DNA of 64,000 nucleotides, from contig JANMDR010000280.1 of assembly GCA_031376425.1 (NCBI GenBank), positions 1 to 64,000 on the forward strand, written 5' to 3'. Position numbers and translations under genes: made by a program. Below the pieces are notes generated by a model. That model ran no database searches. It worked only from the letters and a program-made list of their open reading frames with translations, and had not been told where the DNA came from. Below are positions 37,458 through 46,140 of the stretch, in pieces. Within the stretch, counting starts at the first letter, position 1, and each line of letters begins with the position of its first letter. This stretch comes from JANMDR01 sp031376425 (GTDB lineage: Bacteria > Pseudomonadota > Gammaproteobacteria > Burkholderiales > Usitatibacteraceae).

Positions 37458-38072
37458 ATGATATTAATGATCGATAATTACGATAGCTTTACCTACAATC
37501 TGGTGCAGTACTTAGGGGAGTTGGGCGAGGACGTAAAAGTAGTGCGCAATGATGAAATTTCTGTAGCCGCAGTAGGTGCACTCAAGCCGGAGAAAATCGT
37601 CATTTCACCAGGGCCTTGTTCACCCAATGAAGCCGGTATTTCAATGGGTGTTATTGAAAAATACGCGGCGACTATTCCAATTTTAGGTGTGTGTTTAGGC
37701 CATCAATCCATTGGCCAAGCTTTCGGCGGCGAGATCGTTCACGCCCGCACAATTATGCATGGTAAAACATCGCAGATTTTTCATAATCAACAAGGCGTGT
37801 TTGCTGGTTTGCCGTCACCTTATACCGCCACGCGTTATCATTCCTTGGTGATTCGTCGTGAATCTTGCCCCGACTGTTTAGAAATTACCGCATGGACGGA
37901 TGATAGCGAAGTAATGGGTGTTAAGCATAAAACATTGGACGTTGAAGGCGTGCAATTTCATCCAGAATCTATTTTGACTGAGCACGGTTATGCTTTGCTG
38001 CGTAACTTCATGCAGCGCGGCCGCAACGAAGTTGGTAGTAACGCGGCAGCCCCACACTACAGCACCAATTAG
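37458..38072 (+). CDS. trpG: Anthranilate synthase component II (glutamine amidotransferase)
   Basis: 204 aa from the ATG at 37458; the longer open frame starts inside trpE and is not used. A class I amidotransferase: [20 protein letters not shown] at the N terminus, catalytic Cys in [17 protein letters not shown], oxyanion region, and the His-Glu pair in [13 protein letters not shown]. In many bacteria this subunit is shared with aminodeoxychorismate synthase. 10 bases before trpD. Confidence 0.96.
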   Translation: MILMIDNYDSFTYNLVQYLGELGEDVKVVRNDEISVAAVGALKPEKIVISPGPCSPNEAGISMGVIEKYAATIPILGVCLGHQSIGQAFGGEIVHARTIMHGKTSQIFHNQQGVFAGLPSPYTATRYHSLVIRRESCPDCLEITAWTDDSEVMGVKHKTLDVEGVQFHPESILTEHGYALLRNFMQRGRNEVGSNAAAPHYSTN

Positions 38073-38082
38073 GAGTACGACC

Positions 38083-39117
38083 ATGTTTACTGCGCAAGAA
38101 GCGATTAGCCGTTTATCCGATAAACGCGAGATTTTTTATGATGAAATGGTCGATTTATTTCGTCAGGTAATGACTGGAAACGTCTCACCCGTGCAGCTTT
38201 CCGCTATTTTGATGGGTCTGCACGTTAAGGTGGAAACGGTATCTGAAATAGCTGCAGCCGCGCAAGTGATGCGAGAATTCGCCACCAAAGTAGATGTGCG
38301 TAACGAACCACATTTAGTGGATACCTGCGGCACCGGTGGTGATAAATCGCATACCTTTAATATTTCTACTACAGCGGCCTTTGTAGCTGCTGCAGCGGGC
38401 GCTAAAGTGGCTAAACACGGTGGTCGCGCAGTGTCTAGCTCATCCGGGAGTGCCGATGTATTGGAAGCCTTAGGTGTTAAGTTGAACATTACGCCAACAC
38501 AGGTAGGTGAGTGTATTAAAGCCGTTGGTGTGGGCTTTATGTTCGCCCCTAATCATCATCCCGCCATGAAGTATGCGGCACCGGTACGCAAAGAATTAGG
38601 CATGCGCACCATCCTCAATATTTTGGGGCCATTGACCAACCCGGCGAGTGCGCAGAATCAAGTGATGGGCGTATTCCATCCCGATTTAGTCGGCATTCAA
38701 GCGCGGGTATTGAAAACGCTTGGTTCCAAGCATGTGATGGTAGTACACGGCGCTGAAGGCTTGGATGAAATTTCTATCAGCGGCCCAAGCTACGTGGCTG
38801 AACTTAAAAATGGCGAACTCAGTGATTACATGATCGAGCCATCGCAGTTTGGATTAAAAGCGCAAGCGATTGATTCTTTGCGAGCCGTTGATAAAGAGCA
38901 ATCGTTGAAAATTTTGATGGATGTGCTCAATAACACCGAAGGTGCTGCTAAGGATATCGTGTCATTAAACGCAGGAGCCGCAATTTATGTTGCCGGTATG
39001 GCGGTAGATTTGCGATCCGGAGTGGCGCGTGCGCGGGAAATGATTGAGACTGGACGAGCGAAAGCTAAACTCGAAGAACTGATTCGCGTAACCAATAATA
39101 TGGCATCGGCCGCTTAA
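38083..39117 (+). CDS. trpD: Anthranilate phosphoribosyltransferase
   Basis: 344 aa from the ATG at 38083, after GGAG. It transfers phosphoribose from PRPP to anthranilate. Family motifs: VDTCGTGGDKSHTFNIST (PRPP loop GTGGD), KHGGRAVSSSSGSADVLEAL, FMFAPNHHPAMKYAAPVR and RTILNILGPLTNPA. Tightly packed between trpG and trpC. Confidence 0.97.
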   Translation: MFTAQEAISRLSDKREIFYDEMVDLFRQVMTGNVSPVQLSAILMGLHVKVETVSEIAAAAQVMREFATKVDVRNEPHLVDTCGTGGDKSHTFNISTTAAFVAAAAGAKVAKHGGRAVSSSSGSADVLEALGVKLNITPTQVGECIKAVGVGFMFAPNHHPAMKYAAPVRKELGMRTILNILGPLTNPASAQNQVMGVFHPDLVGIQARVLKTLGSKHVMVVHGAEGLDEISISGPSYVAELKNGELSDYMIEPSQFGLKAQAIDSLRAVDKEQSLKILMDVLNNTEGAAKDIVSLNAGAAIYVAGMAVDLRSGVARAREMIETGRAKAKLEELIRVTNNMASAA

Positions 39118-39121
39118 CAAT

Positions 39122-39919
39122 ATGTCTGATATTCTAAAGAAGATTCTTGCCACCAAAGCGCTAGAGGTGGCTGAAAACAGGGGCTTAACACCAGAGGCGG
39201 CATTACGTGAAAAAATTGCGCTGGTGAGTTCACCACGCGACTTTTTAGGTGCTATTCGCGCAAAACACGCTAACACGCAACTAGCCGTTATTGCAGAAAT
39301 TAAGCGCGCCAGTCCGAGCGCTGGCACTTTTCGCGCAGATGGGGCAGAGTTTGCGCCCGCTTTTTTTGCCAAGAGTTACGAGCAGCACGGCGCGGCATGT
39401 TTGTCGGTATTAACTGACCGTGATTACTTTCAGGGTAGTAGCGCTGATTTAATGGCGGCAAAAGCGGCGTGTAATTTGCCGGTGTTGCGTAAAGATTTTA
39501 TTATCGATACCTACCAAATTTTAGAAGCGCGAGCGATGGGTGCCGATGCAATTTTACTTATCGCGGGCGCGGTGCCCTTGTCAGACTTACAGACCTTAGA
39601 GCGTGTAGCACTCGATTTAGGCATGAGTGTGTTGGTAGAAAGCCACAATGCTGCGGAATTACAACAGGCGCTCACCTTGCAAACCCCGCTGATTGGTATT
39701 AACAACCGTGATTTGACGCGTTTTGTGACTAATATTCAAACTACCTTTGCATTGCAAGCCGCAATTCCGACCAATCGGATTTTGGTCACTGAAAGCGGCA
39801 TCGTCAGTCGCGAAATTGTCATGAATATGCAAGAAAATGGCGTTAATACTTATTTGGTCGGCGGTGCGTTTATGCAGGCACCAGACCCCGGAAAAGCGTT
39901 AGCGGATATGTTTTACTAG
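39122..39919 (+). CDS. trpC: Indole-3-glycerol phosphate synthase
   Basis: 265 aa TIM barrel closing the indole ring. Active-site segments: VIAEIKRASPSAG (Glu, Lys), LSVLTDRDYFQGS, LRKDFIIDTYQI, LIGINNRDLTRF and VTESGIVSREIV. It starts 4 bases after trpD. trpF, trpB and trpA are not in this stretch, as is common in betaproteobacteria where they form a second operon. Confidence 0.97.
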   Translation: MSDILKKILATKALEVAENRGLTPEAALREKIALVSSPRDFLGAIRAKHANTQLAVIAEIKRASPSAGTFRADGAEFAPAFFAKSYEQHGAACLSVLTDRDYFQGSSADLMAAKAACNLPVLRKDFIIDTYQILEARAMGADAILLIAGAVPLSDLQTLERVALDLGMSVLVESHNAAELQQALTLQTPLIGINNRDLTRFVTNIQTTFALQAAIPTNRILVTESGIVSREIVMNMQENGVNTYLVGGAFMQAPDPGKALADMFY

Positions 39920-40241
39920 CGTAAGCTTGCGTCAAGAAATCGTGTTGCAAAAAGGCAACAATCTCGCTTGGCAAGGGTGAAAACACATGTATAGCTTGAG
40001 CAAAACAGCTGTTTTTGGCAATATTGGGTAAGTTTTCGAATAGACTGCATGAAGTTCGTTACAATAGGAGTCTAGGTGTAGTTGGTTTCACTTGATATTT
40101 GCGAAGTGAGAACTGGGCGCCTAAGTCGTAGTGGCATCGCATATTGTTATTTGCAGCCCTACAGTAGCCGTCTGCAATACTACCCACCAGTTTCGAAATA
40201 TTGGAATTACGAAGCTCGAATTTAACCACAGGAGATTTTTG
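39920..40241. other. Porin upstream region
   Basis: 322 bases without a gene. A possible −10 TACAAT is at 40060–40065, giving a long porin leader. The trpC end has only a weak GCGTAAGCTTGCGT inverted repeat with no T-run. Confidence 0.4.
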
Positions 40242-41360
40242 ATGAATAAGAAATTAATCGCTGCCGCAGTTTTTGGTGCAATGTTCACCCCAGTTGCAAT
40301 GGCGCAATCGGCAAACCCAGTTACTCTGTACGGTTTGTTAGATCTCACATTTGAAAGCGTAAAAGCCAAAGGCGGCGCAACACCAATCGGTAGCCGTACT
40401 CGCGTTACTAACCAAGCTTCTCGTTTGGGCGTACGTGGTTCTGAAGATTTGGGCGGCGGTATTAAAGCGTTTTTCCAAATTGAATCTCAAATTAATCCTG
40501 ATGATGCTTGCGGTCAAGGCGGCAACCCAGCTACTGGCACATTGCCAAACGGTGGTTGTAACTTCACAGGCAACGGCGGTAAGGGTTTCGCCAGCCGTAA
40601 CAGCGCAGTTGGTTTCCAAGGCGATTTCGGTAGCGTATTGATTGGTCGTTGGGATACACCATACAAGCTAGCTACAATCGGTCTTGACCCAACTGGTGAC
40701 GTTACCATGGGTGCTTACACCACAGTAATGCATGATTCAGGTAACTTTGACCGTCGTGAAAACAACGCCGTTCAATATTGGTCACCAAACATCAACGGCT
40801 TCAATGCTCGTTTGCATTATTCCGCTTCTGAAGCTAAAACACAGTCAACCAACCCAACAACATTCTCGGGTAGCTTGACTTATACGGCTAAAAACTTCAG
40901 CGTAGCCTATGCTTATGAGCGTCAAAGCAATCAAGCTGGTTCAAATGCTGCTGCGAGCCAAGATGCAAATGGCAATGAGTTGGGTATTTCCTTCACGCAA
41001 GGCGCCTTCAAATTTGGCGTAATGCTTGAGAAAATCCGCAAAACGGCAACTGCTGACAAAAACGCATTCTTCGTTTCTGCAAGTATGACTCAAGGTATGT
41101 GGAACCCGTACGTGTCGTTTGGTCGCTTTAAAGACGGCGGTGCTGTAACCGCTACCTCTGATGGCCGTGGCGCCTCTGCACGTGCTTTCCTACTTGGTAC
41201 AAACTACAAGTTATCTGCACGTACAAACTTGTATGGTCAAGTAGTACGCATTACCAACAATGACAAAGCCGCAGCTAACTTTGGCTTGAATGGTTTGGGT
41301 GGTGTTGCTGCTGATAATGATCCATCAGGCTTTGGTGTTGGCGTTAAGCACACATTCTAA
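40242..41360 (+). CDS. General Gram-negative porin
   Basis: 372 aa from ATG 40242 after ACAGGAGA. The signal peptide MNKKLIAAAVFGAMFTPVAMA ends at AMAQS. A 16-strand trimeric porin of the Burkholderiales/Neisseriales type is indicated by VTLYGLLDLTFE, SRLGVRGSEDLGGGIKAFFQ, ESQIN, FASRNSAVGFQGDFGSVLIG, RWDTPYK and the terminal GVGVKHTF with aromatic Phe. Codon choice and a strong terminator suggest high expression. Confidence 0.95.
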   Translation: MNKKLIAAAVFGAMFTPVAMAQSANPVTLYGLLDLTFESVKAKGGATPIGSRTRVTNQASRLGVRGSEDLGGGIKAFFQIESQINPDDACGQGGNPATGTLPNGGCNFTGNGGKGFASRNSAVGFQGDFGSVLIGRWDTPYKLATIGLDPTGDVTMGAYTTVMHDSGNFDRRENNAVQYWSPNINGFNARLHYSASEAKTQSTNPTTFSGSLTYTAKNFSVAYAYERQSNQAGSNAAASQDANGNELGISFTQGAFKFGVMLEKIRKTATADKNAFFVSASMTQGMWNPYVSFGRFKDGGAVTATSDGRGASARAFLLGTNYKLSARTNLYGQVVRITNNDKAAANFGLNGLGGVAADNDPSGFGVGVKHTF

Positions 41361-41410
41361 TTTAGGTGGCATCACATTGATGCAATCTTAATTTAGAGAA
41401 AATGCTGTAA

Positions 41411-41442
41411 AAATCGGGCTGCGTGCAAACGCAGCCCGATTT
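41411..41442 (+). terminator. Porin terminator
   Basis: A perfect 14-pair stem AAATCGGGCTGCGT / ACGCAGCCCGATTT with loop GCAA, then a T-rich stretch, 50 bases after the porin stop. Confidence 0.92.
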
Positions 41443-41592
41443 GCATTTTGGTTTGGCAATCCATCAACATTAGCTAAAACGGGCGTAAAATTGTGGTTGT
41501 AGTCACGCATGGTCGCTAAATTAGTGCGAACGTGTGATGCTTTAAATTTTACGACAAATGCAGCGCCACCGCGTTTTTAAAAGGTTGGACCC

Positions 41593-42315
41593 ATGAATTT
41601 GATTGATACGGTAATTTGCGAAGTGGATACCGGATTGCGGGCGCTGTTCGCTAAAACCACAGCGTCGCGCCCTAATCCCGCATACACGGCATATCCTGCA
41701 TATCTTGCAAGCGGGGCATCTATGCCCCCCCAACACCCAGCCACCGCGCTAGAACCCACGTCAACGCCATCTTCGGCAGGTGCGCTACCGACAACAGTAT
41801 TGACCCCTGCAGAACAAGCCCTATCAATTCGCCTAATGCGGGTAAATCACTGCGGTGAAGTTTGTGCACAAGCACTCTATCAAGGCCAAGCCTTGGTTGC
41901 AAAAACGCCGCAAACCCGTGCGGTACTGAATCATGCAGCTGTCGAAGAACGTGATCATCTTGCGTGGTGTGGCGAACGCATAGCGGAGTTGGGTGGTAGC
42001 ACGTCGGTACTTAACCCAATTTGGTACGCTGGATCATTTTCATTGGGGGTTGTCGCCGGCCTGTTGGGTGACAAACGTAGTATGGGATTCTTGGTGGAAA
42101 CTGAGCGTCAGGTTGAAGCGCATTTAAACGATCATTTGCAACGCTTACCGGCAGCCGACATTGCTAGCCGCAAAATTTTAGAAACCATGCGTGAAGATGA
42201 GCATCGCCACGGCCAAACTGGTGTGAATCACGGCGCAACATTAGTGCCGCCACCAGTGACGGCAGTCATGCGCGGGGTATCAGCGGTGATGACGCGTAGC
42301 ACTTATTGGGTTTGA
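41593..42315 (+). CDS. coq7: 2-polyprenyl-3-methyl-6-methoxy-1,4-benzoquinone monooxygenase
   Basis: 240 aa di-iron hydroxylase of ubiquinone synthesis. The iron ligands sit in RVNHCGEVCAQALYQ, AAVEERDHLAWCGERI (E-x2-H), VETERQVEAHLNDHL and REDEHRHGQTG. The N-terminal helix (MNLIDTVICEVDTGLRALF) is separated from the catalytic core by about 50 residues of Pro/Ala/Tyr/Thr-rich sequence, some 30 more than I expect for relatives. Convergent with the osmC-like gene. Confidence 0.93.
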   Translation: MNLIDTVICEVDTGLRALFAKTTASRPNPAYTAYPAYLASGASMPPQHPATALEPTSTPSSAGALPTTVLTPAEQALSIRLMRVNHCGEVCAQALYQGQALVAKTPQTRAVLNHAAVEERDHLAWCGERIAELGGSTSVLNPIWYAGSFSLGVVAGLLGDKRSMGFLVETERQVEAHLNDHLQRLPAADIASRKILETMREDEHRHGQTGVNHGATLVPPPVTAVMRGVSAVMTRSTYWV

Positions 42316-42358
42316 AATTGGGCGCTTAATATTGCGCTTTGTAGCAATATAAATAATC

Positions 42359-42385
42359 GAAGATACCCTATTTTTAGGTATCTTC
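42359..42385. terminator. CCCTA hairpin between coq7 and the osmC-like gene
   Basis: GAAGATACCCTA pairs with TAGGTATCTTC across a short T loop, between two convergent stops. Member of the CCCTA/TAGGG hairpin family. Confidence 0.75.
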
Positions 42386-42396
42386 AGGTATTGTAC

Positions 42397-42813
42397 TTAG
42401 GCCGCCAACAATTCAAAATCAAACGTTACCGCTGCTGTTTTTGCCATCATGGCAGTAGCAGAACAATATTTTTCGGCCGATAGTTTTACCGCCCGTTCAA
42501 CGTGGGTGGCATTCAAATTATTGCCCGTAACCACGTAATGAAAATGGATTGTGGTAAATACTTTTGGATCGGTGGTGGCGCGCTCGGCATTTACCACCAC
42601 TTCGCAGTCGGTAACGTCTTGCCGTGCTTTTTTGAGTATCAAGACAACATCAATTGCACTGCAACCGCCCGTGCCAATCAGCACCGTTTCCATGGGCCGT
42701 GCACCTAGGTTTTGCCCGCCAACTTCAGGGCTACCATCCATCATAATTTTATGGCCGCCTTCAGTTTGCCCTGAAAATGCCACGCCGCTTACCCAATTTA
42801 TTTTTACTTGCAT
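42397..42813 (-). CDS. OsmC-family peroxiredoxin-like protein
   Basis: 138 aa. OsmC/Ohr-fold proteins reduce organic peroxides with two Cys. Here only one Cys is placed near the usual site (LIGTGGCSAIDVVLILKKARQ) with a second in DVTDCEVVV, as in the YhfA/OsmC subgroup. KYCSATAMMAKTA supplies a third Cys. The peroxidase activity is therefore likely but not certain. It lies between coq7 and rplM, as in related betaproteobacteria. Confidence 0.88.
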   Translation of the reverse strand: MQVKINWVSGVAFSGQTEGGHKIMMDGSPEVGGQNLGARPMETVLIGTGGCSAIDVVLILKKARQDVTDCEVVVNAERATTDPKVFTTIHFHYVVTGNNLNATHVERAVKLSAEKYCSATAMMAKTAAVTFDFELLAA

Positions 42814-43196
42814 TACTTACGCCTCAAAATTGCAAAAAAGTGAAGAAAACAAACCTGTGCGCTAGAAAGTCCACTCAAATTACGCCCGTCGCGAAGGAAA
42901 CGTTTGACACCACACCACCATCGCTTTATAATCTTGGGTTCCTTGGGTAGCGCCGCGTCTTGTTGTAATTTGGCGTGTGGGCAATAGCAATAAATTCCTA
43001 AAGACAGCAGTATATTGGAGCAATAGCAGGAACGCGATAGTGATAGCAAGTTTTAGTATCATTAGAACTTCGCAACATCGCCGCTTCCGCGTAATCATCA
43101 TTGTTCAATGTGGTTTTCTCCCGCTGTTTTAGGCAATTCATCTGTGATCGAACCCGTCCCCCGTTTTTTAGCGACATTTTTTACTGAGCATTTAAC
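42814..43196. other. Region upstream of rplM
   Basis: 383 bases between the divergent osmC-like gene and rplM, expected to hold both promoters and the rplM leader. A 73-codon minus-strand frame (43101 to 42880) with a hydrophobic stretch is open here but lacks a well-placed ribosome site, so it is not called. No clear leader structure was identified by eye. Confidence 0.5.
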
Positions 43197-43625
43197 ATGA
43201 AAACATTTTCTGCCAAATCGCATGAGGTTGTGCATGATTGGTTCGTTGTAGACGCTACCGATAAGGTGCTTGGCCGAGTCGCTTCTGAAGTTGCTGCCCG
43301 CCTTCGCGGTAAGCATAAGCCAGAATATACGCCTCACGTTGATACCGGCGATTTCATCATCATCACCAACGTAGAAAAATTGCGTGTTACCGGCGATAAA
43401 GCTGAACAAAAAATGTACTACCGTCACTCTGGTTATCCAGGTGGTTTGTACGAAACCAATTTCAATAAGTTGCAAGCTAAGCACCCTGAGCGCGTACTTG
43501 AAAAAGCTGTTAAAGGTATGCTGCCAAAAGGCCCACTAGGCTATGCAATGATCAAGAAAATGAAAGTTTACGCGGGCGCATCCCATCCGCACTCCGCGCA
43601 ACAACCCAAAGTGTTGGAAGTTTAA
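43197..43625 (+). CDS. rplM: 50S ribosomal protein L13
   Basis: 142 aa, the standard length, an early-assembly protein of the large subunit. [52 protein letters not shown] and [12 protein letters not shown] are typical. Nine bases before rpsI. Confidence 0.98.
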   Translation: MKTFSAKSHEVVHDWFVVDATDKVLGRVASEVAARLRGKHKPEYTPHVDTGDFIIITNVEKLRVTGDKAEQKMYYRHSGYPGGLYETNFNKLQAKHPERVLEKAVKGMLPKGPLGYAMIKKMKVYAGASHPHSAQQPKVLEV

Positions 43626-43634
43626 GGATAAATC

Positions 43635-44027
43635 ATGGTCGGTAAATATTATTACGGTACAGGTCGTCGCAAGAGTTCTGTTGCGCGCGTTTTCGTTAAA
43701 GCAGGCACAGGCACCATCGTTGTAAACGATAAGCCTTTGGATGTTTATTTCTCACGTGAAACTGGCCGTATGATCGTGCGTCAGCCGCTAGAATTAGTAG
43801 GCAGCGTTGATAAGTTTGACATCATGGTAAACGTGCTTGGCGGTGGTGAATCTGGCCAAGCTGGCGCGATTCGTCATGGTATTACGCGTGCCTTGATCGA
43901 TTACGATGCAAACTTGAAACCACAACTTTCCAAAGCTGGTTTTGTTACCCGTGATGCGCGTGAAGTTGAGCGTAAAAAAGTGGGTTTACACAAAGCGCGT
44001 CGTCGCAAACAGTTCTCCAAGCGTTAA
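43635..44027 (+). CDS. rpsI: 30S ribosomal protein S9
   Basis: 130 aa. [20 protein letters not shown] at the N terminus and the basic C terminus [17 protein letters not shown] that reaches the P site. Cotranscribed with rplM and followed by a terminator. Confidence 0.98.
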   Translation: MVGKYYYGTGRRKSSVARVFVKAGTGTIVVNDKPLDVYFSRETGRMIVRQPLELVGSVDKFDIMVNVLGGGESGQAGAIRHGITRALIDYDANLKPQLSKAGFVTRDAREVERKKVGLHKARRRKQFSKR

Positions 44028-44091
44028 TTGCTTTTTCGGTTGTTGGCACGATCGGACAACCATCAAATCGCAGATCAATGTGCAAATATTC

Positions 44092-44116
44092 AAAAAGCCG
44101 CCCTGTGCGGCTTTTT
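44092..44116 (+). terminator. rplM–rpsI terminator
   Basis: AAAAAGCCGC / GCGGCTTTTT stem with a five-base loop, 65 bases after rpsI. Confidence 0.92.
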
Positions 44117-44209
44117 GTCCGTTTAGCTAAACGGGTGAAATCCTTTATTTGTCCGGTGTTACTGTTGATTATTGATCGGTAAATGCAGTAATTTTCTTGG
44201 AATAATCCT

Positions 44210-44974
44210 ATGTTGAGCAATCTAAAACTTCGCGGCTTGTGGCGACGCATTCGCAGCAACATCGGTATTCGCTCGTCCAAAATGGCGATTAAAACTCATC
44301 AACCTTGGTATGTGCGCATTGGCGGCTTTGGTCTGGCGATGGGTATCGCAGCCGCTGTTGCCTGGTATTTGGTAGACAATAGTTATCGTATTACTGGTTT
44401 TAGTAAAGATGAGGCCAAGGCGCAAATTGCCGCCCTCACCGAACAAAATAGTGCTTTGCAGAAGACGGCGGACAGCTTAAAAAGCGCGTTGAACGATCGT
44501 GAAAGTCAGCTTAAGGTTGAAAAATCAGCCCAAGCGGAGCTGGTGAAAAACAGCAGCCAAGTACAAGAAGAGAACGCCAGTTTGAAGGAAGATTTGGGCT
44601 TTTTGCGTAACATTATGAGTGCTGGAAAAGTGCCTGATGGTCTAAGCATCACCAATTTAAAGGTAGAGCCTGATGCACAAACAGCGGAAATTCGTTATCG
44701 TATGTTGCTTACGCAAGGCGGGCAACGACGTGCAGATTTTAAAGGCCGCGTGCAATTAGTCGTACGCGCACTAAAAAATAGTGAAACGCTTAACTTAACC
44801 TTCCCTGAAGACACTAAAAATCCCAGTAATAATGGCGAAGTTGATTTTAAGTACTACCAGAAGGTTGAAGGACGGTTTAAACTACCTGAAGGCGCACAGT
44901 TAAAATCTGTGCAAGTACGCGTACTTGGTCAACAAGGCAATGAAGTACGTGCCACCAAAGCGATAACCTTTTAA
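44210..44974 (+). CDS. DUF6776-type membrane protein with coiled coil
   Basis: 254 aa. A basic N terminus precedes a single membrane helix (GGFGLAMGIAAAVAWYLV, about residues 38–56). A coiled coil of about 75 residues (AALTEQNSALQKTADSLKSA onward) and a C-terminal beta-rich domain (LSITNLKVEPDAQTAEIRYR) follow, probably in the periplasm. It lies 9 bases before a bactofilin gene, an arrangement recurrent in betaproteobacteria, suggesting a joint role in envelope or cell-shape organisation. Function not established. Confidence 0.75.
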   Translation: MLSNLKLRGLWRRIRSNIGIRSSKMAIKTHQPWYVRIGGFGLAMGIAAAVAWYLVDNSYRITGFSKDEAKAQIAALTEQNSALQKTADSLKSALNDRESQLKVEKSAQAELVKNSSQVQEENASLKEDLGFLRNIMSAGKVPDGLSITNLKVEPDAQTAEIRYRMLLTQGGQRRADFKGRVQLVVRALKNSETLNLTFPEDTKNPSNNGEVDFKYYQKVEGRFKLPEGAQLKSVQVRVLGQQGNEVRATKAITF

Positions 44975-44983
44975 GAGGCACAC

Positions 44984-45388
44984 ATGTTTCCAAAATCAAA
45001 TAAACCCAGCCCCATTGATAGCCTGATTGGCGCGGGCACTACCATTAGCGGTGATGTGACATTTACCGGTGGTTTGCGCGTTGATGGTACTGTGAAGGGC
45101 AATATTCATGCATCCGGCGAAAAACCTGGAACTTTGGTGTTATCTGAAACAGCTAAAGTTGAAGGTGAAATAGTCGTGGGTCACGTCGTTATAAATGGTG
45201 TAGTTGCTGGCCCCGTTAAAGCCAGCGAGTATATTGAGCTGCTACCAAAGGCGCGGGTGACAGGTGATGTTACCTACAAAGCGTTGGAAATCCATGTAGG
45301 CGCTATTGTGATGGGTCGGATGGTATACGAATCTGGTTCCCGTAGCGAAAAGGTTTTGGAATTTAAGCCAGCCAATAGCGGTGCATAG
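44984..45388 (+). CDS. Bactofilin
   Basis: 134 aa polymer-forming cytoskeletal protein (DUF583). The central beta-helix repeats show in IGAGTTISGDVTFTGGLRVD, GTVKGNIHASG, AKVEGEIVVGHVVINGVVAG and ARVTGDVTYKALEIHVGAIV. The flanking ends are short and disordered. Likely forms filaments at the membrane with the preceding single-pass protein. Confidence 0.92.
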   Translation: MFPKSNKPSPIDSLIGAGTTISGDVTFTGGLRVDGTVKGNIHASGEKPGTLVLSETAKVEGEIVVGHVVINGVVAGPVKASEYIELLPKARVTGDVTYKALEIHVGAIVMGRMVYESGSRSEKVLEFKPANSGA

Positions 45389-45480
45389 TTATATAGCGGG
45401 AGGCAACACTTGAAGTGAGCCTGCTGTACCCAATTTAATGAGGATGGTAGCCACCATCTCTAACTGAACGAGGAATCATA

Positions 45481-45831
45481 ATGAACGATATGTCGATGAT
45501 GCCAGAACCGCTTTTATTTTCTGATAACGCTGCTGATAAAGTAGCCGCGCTGATTGTAGAAGAGGGTAATAACGATCTTAAACTGCGTGTGTTTGTAACT
45601 GGTGGCGGTTGCTCAGGCCTGCAATATGGGTTCACATTTGATGAAATTTCCAATGAAGACGACACCATTATGGAGAAAAAGGGCGTGAAATTGCTCATTG
45701 ATCCAATGAGCTATCAATATTTGATTGGTGCTGAAATTGACTACACCGAAGGATTAGAAGGTGCCCAGTTCGTAATTAAGAATCCAAATGCAACGTCTAC
45801 CTGCGGTTGCGGTTCGTCATTCTCGGTATAG
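45481..45831 (+). CDS. erpA: Iron-sulfur cluster insertion protein ErpA
   Basis: 116 aa A-type carrier delivering Fe-S clusters to targets including isoprenoid enzymes. The three Cys ligands are in [13 protein letters not shown] and [30 protein letters not shown] at the start is typical of betaproteobacterial ErpA. Confidence 0.96.
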   Translation: MNDMSMMPEPLLFSDNAADKVAALIVEEGNNDLKLRVFVTGGGCSGLQYGFTFDEISNEDDTIMEKKGVKLLIDPMSYQYLIGAEIDYTEGLEGAQFVIKNPNATSTCGCGSSFSV

Positions 45832-45924
45832 TTTTTGCAGAAAGTGGTTGTGAACCCCGTAAATACGGGCTTTTATAATTTAAAACTGATTATTAAGTAC
45901 CGCTGCCAGCCTTAAAGCTGTAAG

Positions 45925-45947
45925 AACGCCTGTAAATAGGGCGTTTT
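45925..45947 (+). terminator. erpA terminator
   Basis: AACGCC / GGGCGTT stem with loop TGTAAATA, followed by TTTAATTTT, about 95 bases after erpA. A smaller CCGT/ACGG hairpin at about 45858 precedes it. Confidence 0.75.
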
Positions 45948-46065
45948 TAATTTTAAAAATGCTATCGCCGTCGTACTCGCTCTGTCCAAAATTAGCTTAA
46001 GATTTCATTAACTGACCAATAAGCCTAATAATATTTTTAATTTCCCCTTGAACTTTTCGAATTCG

Positions 46066-46092
46066 TTAGCACTCTATGTCTACGAGTGCTAA
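46066..46092 (+). promoter_or_regulatory. CIRCE element upstream of rpoH
   Basis: TTAGCACTC – nine bases – GAGTGCTAA, a perfect match to the CIRCE inverted repeat bound by the repressor HrcA. It is 48 bases before the rpoH start. TAAAAT at 46090–46095 overlaps its right edge and could be a −10 box, so HrcA binding would block the promoter. Confidence 0.93.
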
Positions 46093-46140
46093 AATTATGT
46101 TCTCGACAAGCATTCTTTCTTTTTAGAAGGGGTCTATAAA

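Noticed and set aside
40060..40065. TACAAT as the porin −10 box
   Set aside because: No −35 hexamer at acceptable spacing could be supported, so it is mentioned only in the region note.
42880..43101. 73-codon minus-strand ORF with a hydrophobic stretch upstream of rplM
   Set aside because: The nearest GGGAG is about 17 bases from the start codon, and the C-terminal part is unlike a membrane protein; more likely chance within the promoter region.
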